Of a stretch of DNA of 64,000 nt, positions 59,038 to 64,000 are shown piece after piece. The stretch covers positions 16,478,106 through 16,542,105 of the forward strand of contig NC_045141.1 in NCBI RefSeq assembly GCF_008831285.2, given 5' to 3'. The stretch's first letter is position 1; every line of letters begins with the position of its first letter. The translations under genes were made by a program, and so were the position numbers. This DNA comes from Nymphaea colorata (lineage: Eukaryota; Streptophyta; Magnoliopsida; Nymphaeales; Nymphaeaceae). Below the pieces are notes generated by a model, which saw only the letters and a list, made by a program, of their open reading frames with translations, did not search any database and was not told the origin of the DNA.

Positions 59038-61054
59038 CCAATTTGTGGAACTGAATTATTACCAATTACAATATGTTAAGACTTAAGTACACAAGCACAA
59101 AAAAGGTTCATGGAAAAAATGATGATTCATATGTCAAACCAGAAAACTGCTTGCATATCCATCAGGTCCCCGCATTGGTTTATAACCATCAAAACCTTCT
59201 CAACTGATCTCAAGCATGTATGCTGCAAATCTGTGATACCCGTGCATTGACTAACCAAATAAAAATGTTGGATACACTATGGTCAGTGAGAGAAATTTCC
59301 GAATAATCACAAGATGTAAGTATGAGTTCAGGAAAAGAAAACAAGAGCAATTTTAGATTGCTTATTTAATGCACATTACTAGCCATCCCACTGATTTTCT
59401 TTTATCTCTTGCTTGTGAATGTGAAAGGCAAGACTATCAAATGCAAATTTTGAACATTTTGATATAGTTGCTACTAAGGAAGCCTTGTAATATGAGATAG
59501 GAGCAATCAAGGATTCAAGAGTCAAAAGGGTCCTCCAGCAGTTGAGACTAACCCGGTAACCCCTTGTTAAATGACAGCCCTAGGAAAATTCTTTTCTAGA
59601 AACTGATTGATCCCTTTTTTAGTGGCAGCCCCAGAAAAACTCATTTTCTAGAAAATCGGTCTCCTTGAAAGTAAAACTTTTGTCTAGAAACTGTGTACTC
59701 AACAAAGTGAAAATACATTCTGAGCCTGAATAGTATTTGGATTTTGGAGAGCAACTAATACCCCACATATCTCCTGGTTTCTTAAAAATGTTATCCGGAT
59801 AATAATGTGCCCAGTCTGCAAAATTTCATTAGATATTCACAAATAACATATACTATTCCTTAAAATTATATTCCTTTAAGTTCCAAAAAGAACTTCCAAG
59901 CCAAATTTTAGAACCTTCATGTAAGCAGATCTAACGTTACTTTGTGAAGCAGACATGAATACAGCTATGGCTATTTGAATGCTCAAAAGTACAATTTCCC
60001 AAATTACAGCATATACACTTAAAACAGAAGGACACTTACTACAAGCATGTATCCTATCCACCTGATTGTCGTTACAAAACAGGTGAGCATGAGAATTTTG
60101 AAAAGTCTTTGCAACCAATCCACCTCTGGTTGACAAAGTTGTGAATGTCCTCTAGAAGATTTTTACTATTTAAAGCCTCAAGACGAATCAAACGTTCACA
60201 TTCTAAGAAACCAAAAGCATTGATGGATCACAAAGACGTACGACATTAGTTGAAAATTAGTACAAAAACATCACAAGGAGTAAAAATATCGACCGTGGTC
60301 TATGAGACACTACCAGATATCCGAGGCGTACATTCGAACGAAGGAAATTTTTTATGGTTTATGAAGTCTATTAAACAATGGAACCGCAGTTGGGACAACC
60401 CCGCCAAACCCACCCCATCCCCCCACCAAACACCCCGGCAAAAAAAAAAAAAAAAAAAAAAAAAAAGAAATAAGCCACACACACACACACAATATCTGTG
60501 TTTCCATCACTCTTTTCCTACTTTTTCCATGAATCATATATTCGAGATTGCAAACCTCGATAAGTAGATTTTCCGCCATTTTCCGAAGGCATAATTTCTC
60601 CTAAGTTTCTAGAGGAAGGCCTTGATTGGCATCGTAACGCCTTCAATTGCCCCTGAGATCTATTTGTGCAAAACGAAAGCGATGCATAAGAACCCCAAGA
60701 ACCAACATTCTAGCGTGATCTTTCAGAAGGTGTGCCCAACAGAAAAAAACTCGTAAAATAATCACAAAAAGTGGGATATCACAATAGCCGAAAACAAGAG
60801 GCAAAGAGGGTGCCAAAAGGGGGCGTATGGCCGGAGGAACGGCCAGACTAATAGGTCGCCTCGTCGGAAGTCTCGATCGCACTGTCGGAGATTGACGAGA
60901 GCGAGAGAAATAGATTGACAAGAGGGAGACTAAGAGGGCATGGTTCACAACAGCTTTTCCGAAAGCCCCGCCTACAAAACCGACCTTTTAGAAGAGCGCT
61001 CAGATTTGCTGTCCCCGACGGCCACCCACGTCGTCTAAATCCTTCGTCTGTCAC
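59038..61054. other. SPT2 upstream region
   Basis: This should contain the missing 5' exon and promoter of the SPT2 gene. A minus-strand ATG at 59175 begins MRGPDGYASSF, which resembles the Met-Arg-Gly start I recall for plant SPT2, but its donor phase does not match the next exon. A GC-richer, CT-rich block at 60.6-61.05 kb looks like a 5' UTR. A poly(A) run (60440-60466) followed by (AC)n (60477-60491) may mark a retroposed insertion. An internal 50-base duplication (GGCAGCCCCAG.AAAA.TC / TTTTCTAGAAA) lies at about 59570-59665. Confidence 0.45.
59847..59886 (+). repeat. Dispersed 38-base repeat, also twice at 63329-63404
   Basis: The sequence CATATACTATTCCTTAAAATTATATTCCTTTAAGTTC (shown here split: CATATACTATTCCTTA / AAATTATATTCC / TTTAAGTTC) occurs here once. 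It occurs again as a direct tandem pair at about 63329-63404, 3.5 kb away, almost without change. Confidence 0.85.
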
Positions 61055-63774
61055 CCCGCACCAAAAATTACACCTCCAAAAAATGATTTCTTTGCCAGCA
61101 GAAGAGCGCTTTCAAGAAGGCTTTACTTGGCGATTCAATCAAAATTATCATGAACGATTTATAATTTATTTCAAAAATCTTATAACACTGAATGAAGTAA
61201 ACCTTATTGCGTTTGAGTAAGAAAATGGCCTATTAGGAAACGTTTAAACTTTTTGTAGATGTGGAAAATTTTAGGGTAGAATTAGCTTTTGGTGACACTA
61301 TTTCTTTGAAAGTTTCGAACTTGTTTTGACTTGGTGCAAGCGAAGATTCCTAAAATTGGTTGGAATTTTGCCTTGGGAACACTTTCAAAACTTCACACAC
61401 ATCCTTGGAAAGTGCAGTGGTAAAAGGAGAGTTTTGCAGAGATGTTGAAGTGAAGAAACTTCACTTAATAAGCGGCTTTTTAGAACTTCACTTAGAAGGT
61501 AACCACACATATGGGCAATCATACATTCATCTATGCATTATTGTAAGCGAAAATGTATATTAGGAAAACGAGTTTCCATAATTTGGAAATGTACTCACGT
61601 CATTCCATTAGCTGCTTGCAATTTGCATAATTTACTTAGAAAGCGTTCGATAAGAACATCATGTTCTTCAAACACGTTCTTACAATATATGATCTAAAAA
61701 TACCAGGTTTTTGTTACAAGATACATAATGGTTCTTGAAACAAACATATAGTGTTTTTGAAATGTGTGTTACCAAGAATACAATGTTCTTGCAAACACCC
61801 TTGAAGTATCCACATTTTGTTAAAAAATTCTAACTTGTCAAAGCTTAGTTCAACGCACAAGTAAAAAGCAATGATAGATGTGCCAATGTAAATGTCCATT
61901 GCTTAAAATTTTAAAATTAGATACGGATATAGCTAAAATTAGAAAAATCTTTCTATATAGAATCTAAAACTTGGAAATATAGCAAACCTAATGGACCATC
62001 CCCCCGCACCCAAGGTCTAGGCATGTTTAGGCTTGTGCAAGCGTCCAACGCCCATGGAGGTTGAACAGCGACTGCACACTAAATGCCTTGGCCTGCACCA
62101 TGATGAAAACCCTCTGTGTGCAAGCCCAGGACAAGAACTGAAACTGTGTTGCAGCAAATCACTCATCACATGCATGAATGACATCAGGCAAATCCCCAGG
62201 TGTAGTATTAGCAGGGGTATCAGCAATTTCGTTGCATGCTAAAGACATGCATGAGTGAGCGTGTGCAGACATACACACGTTCATAGAATTTCCTGTATTC
62301 ATCAAAACAATCATTTGCTTTGCACCGCAGGAGTTTCCTTTAACACCTAAAGTATAACCTCTGTCACATTATCTCAAGTAAATCACATAATGCAAAGTTT
62401 CTGGCAACATTTAGATGTCAAGAAGACTGGGTTTGGAACTTTGGATGACGGCTTTGGGGGTAATGTATGCCAACAAAACTTAAATCAAAGAGATCAGAAT
62501 CTCTCTCTTTCTCTAGGAGAGAGAATCAGCAACAAGCACATCCTGCAGATTGACAATCGGTTGCATAGTGAAGATGCAAGTCTAAATAGCTGCAGAAGAT
62601 CACAAACATTAGTATCCTGAGGAAAAGAAAGGAAAAGAACCCAAAACTTACCATACGCCCACAACTTTAGATACACATGAATGACAACTGAAAGCACAAA
62701 CAATAGAACTATTGGTAAGCTTGTTCAGCATGGAAAGACTTTTGGGATGGCAAGAAAATAGTTGAAATCGTATGAAAGAAATTGTGGTTCCACCAAAACG
62801 ACCAGAAAGAATGACGCAAAGAAAGAAATATTGAATTAGAACAGAAAAAGTGAAGCATTTGCTCATTTTCAATAATTATTAACCGAGGAAAGAGAATAAA
62901 TTCATACCTCAACAAGCACTCATTAAGAAGTCCACCCGTACATGCAACAGAAAGAGAGAATTTTTCCATATCTAGAACAAGAAAAGTACATGCTAGACGT
63001 GTAATAGCCTACTAGAATAAAAGCCAAGCATCAAATCTCTTCAAATGGGACAGCAGAGGGCAGAATTTGAGGGAGGGCAACAAGTTGGGCAGATCATAGG
63101 CTCAGGATAGCCCATCCAGCTGAGCTGAAATTGGCCATGAATCAGCCCCAAACTCAGGATACCTTTAGGGTCACCAAAAGCCAATTCTTCCGAGGCATGG
63201 TGTATAGTGTTTTTTTTTTTTATAGAGGAGGCATGCTTCCTTTCTTGCTTCCCCATTTGGAAGAACCTTGCCTCCACCCATGCTCTCCTATGGGAGTTCA
63301 CTTTCTTGCCTAACAAGCAAGTTCAAAAACATATACTATTCCTTAAAATTATATTCCTTTAAGTTCAAAAACATATACTATTCCTTAAAATTATATTCCT
63401 AATTAACTTCCGGTCTGCTTCTTAATCCATTCCTAATTTAATGCACGATTTTCTTCCAATTCATTCCTTGCTTCCCACTTTTTAAGATTTTAAGGTATCC
63501 ATTTCCCAAATTGGAAACATAAAAATGCACTTATGTATTTTATACAGTCAACGCTTGCTAGAAAACAGATAAGTCAATGTGATTTCCATTCAGAACTTTA
63601 GCTTTCATGAGGCTTAATGTAATCTCATCAATTGCAAAGCACAAATGAGGTCAAAATTTTTATCCACCAATGAGCCAAATCAGGAGAAGTAAACACAGAA
63701 CCATGAACTCTACCAAAATAAGCTTTTGAATCAGGCAACATTAGACAACACTTGAAACCAGGTCTTGTAGTAAC
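61055..63774. other. Intergenic region
   Basis: AT-rich with short frames only. A GTTCTT-rich stretch at about 61650-61800 has many near-repeats and may be an old MITE-type insertion. I recognise no coding exon or RNA gene. Confidence 0.45.
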
Positions 63775-63898
63775 CTGATGTTGAAACTCTAGAAGCCTAG
63801 AATACTGTGTAATTATTGCAAATAGTAACTTCTGAATTTCTGGAGTCCCATGATTCAATTGAATGCAAACCTTTGGAAGGATGACATTTCTAGATGAT
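63775..63898 (-). other. Exon-like stretch of an unidentified gene
   Basis: On the minus strand the frame between a possible acceptor (TTTGAG, 63899) and a possible donor (CATCAG|GTTACT at 63774) is open and has balanced, protein-like composition: SSRNVILPKVCIQLNHGTPE then IQKLLFAIITQYSRLLEFQH. It looks amphipathic and helical. I cannot assign a family. It could be an internal exon of a gene that continues beyond the right edge, or transposon-derived. Confidence 0.3.
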
Positions 63899-64000
63899 CT
63901 CAAATTCTATTTTCATTTCAACTTTTTACCTCATCAAGTTAACAAATCCCAGAATTCCAAGGGGGTGCTTGATGGCCCAGAAAAGGTTGGACATTTTCCA

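Noticed and set aside
60352-60579. Minus-strand frame with MAENLLIEV at its start
   Set aside because: Considered as the missing SPT2 first exon, but it crosses a poly(A)/(AC)n tract and has no suitable donor phase.

Overview
The window is nuclear DNA of a flowering plant. The evidence is multi-exon genes with GT/AG introns, a nuclear gene for a chloroplast b6f subunit, an organellar PPR protein, plant REM-type B3 genes, copia-type LTR retrotransposon remnants and long (TA)n and (GA)n microsatellites. I cannot fix the species from sequence alone.

Layout. The left edge holds the 5' part of petM on the minus strand. From about 5 to 48 kb lies a cluster of two-domain B3 (REM-like) genes. I label them REM-A (+, 5.1-7.2 kb), REM-B (+, 8.5-11.3), REM-C (-, 16.0-18.7), REM-D (-, 22.1-29.3), REM-E (+, 32.4-35.2), REM-F (+, 37.9-38.9, pseudogene), REM-G (+, 41.1-43.0, pseudogene) and REM-H (+, 46.6-47.7). 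A decayed B3 exon on the minus strand sits at 48.2-48.5 kb, and an inverted pair of decayed first exons sits at 36.9-37.3 kb. One intronless PPR gene (-, 13.5-15.1 kb) is embedded in the cluster.

From 50.4 to 54.1 kb there is a block of mobile DNA. It contains a TRIM-like element with its own LTRs, primer-binding site and polypurine tract. Next to it is a 1.55-kb foldback element whose two arms each carry the same two exon-like pieces of a host-type gene. From 54.2 to about 59.0 kb lies an SPT2-like chromatin gene on the minus strand. Its exon phases show two single-base frame breaks. The last 5 kb is mostly gene-free, with one unidentified exon-like stretch.

Gene logic. The REM genes share one plan: a short first exon ending in an F-F-K...L motif, then a phase-0 intron, then the body of B3 domain 1, a linker, another phase-0 intron and the body of B3 domain 2. 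The intron falls at the same place in both domains, so the two-domain protein probably arose by duplication of an exon pair. REM-A to REM-D also have an intron in the linker; REM-E to REM-H do not. The cluster shows birth and death of genes: intact copies, copies with stops and frameshifts, and isolated exon relics.
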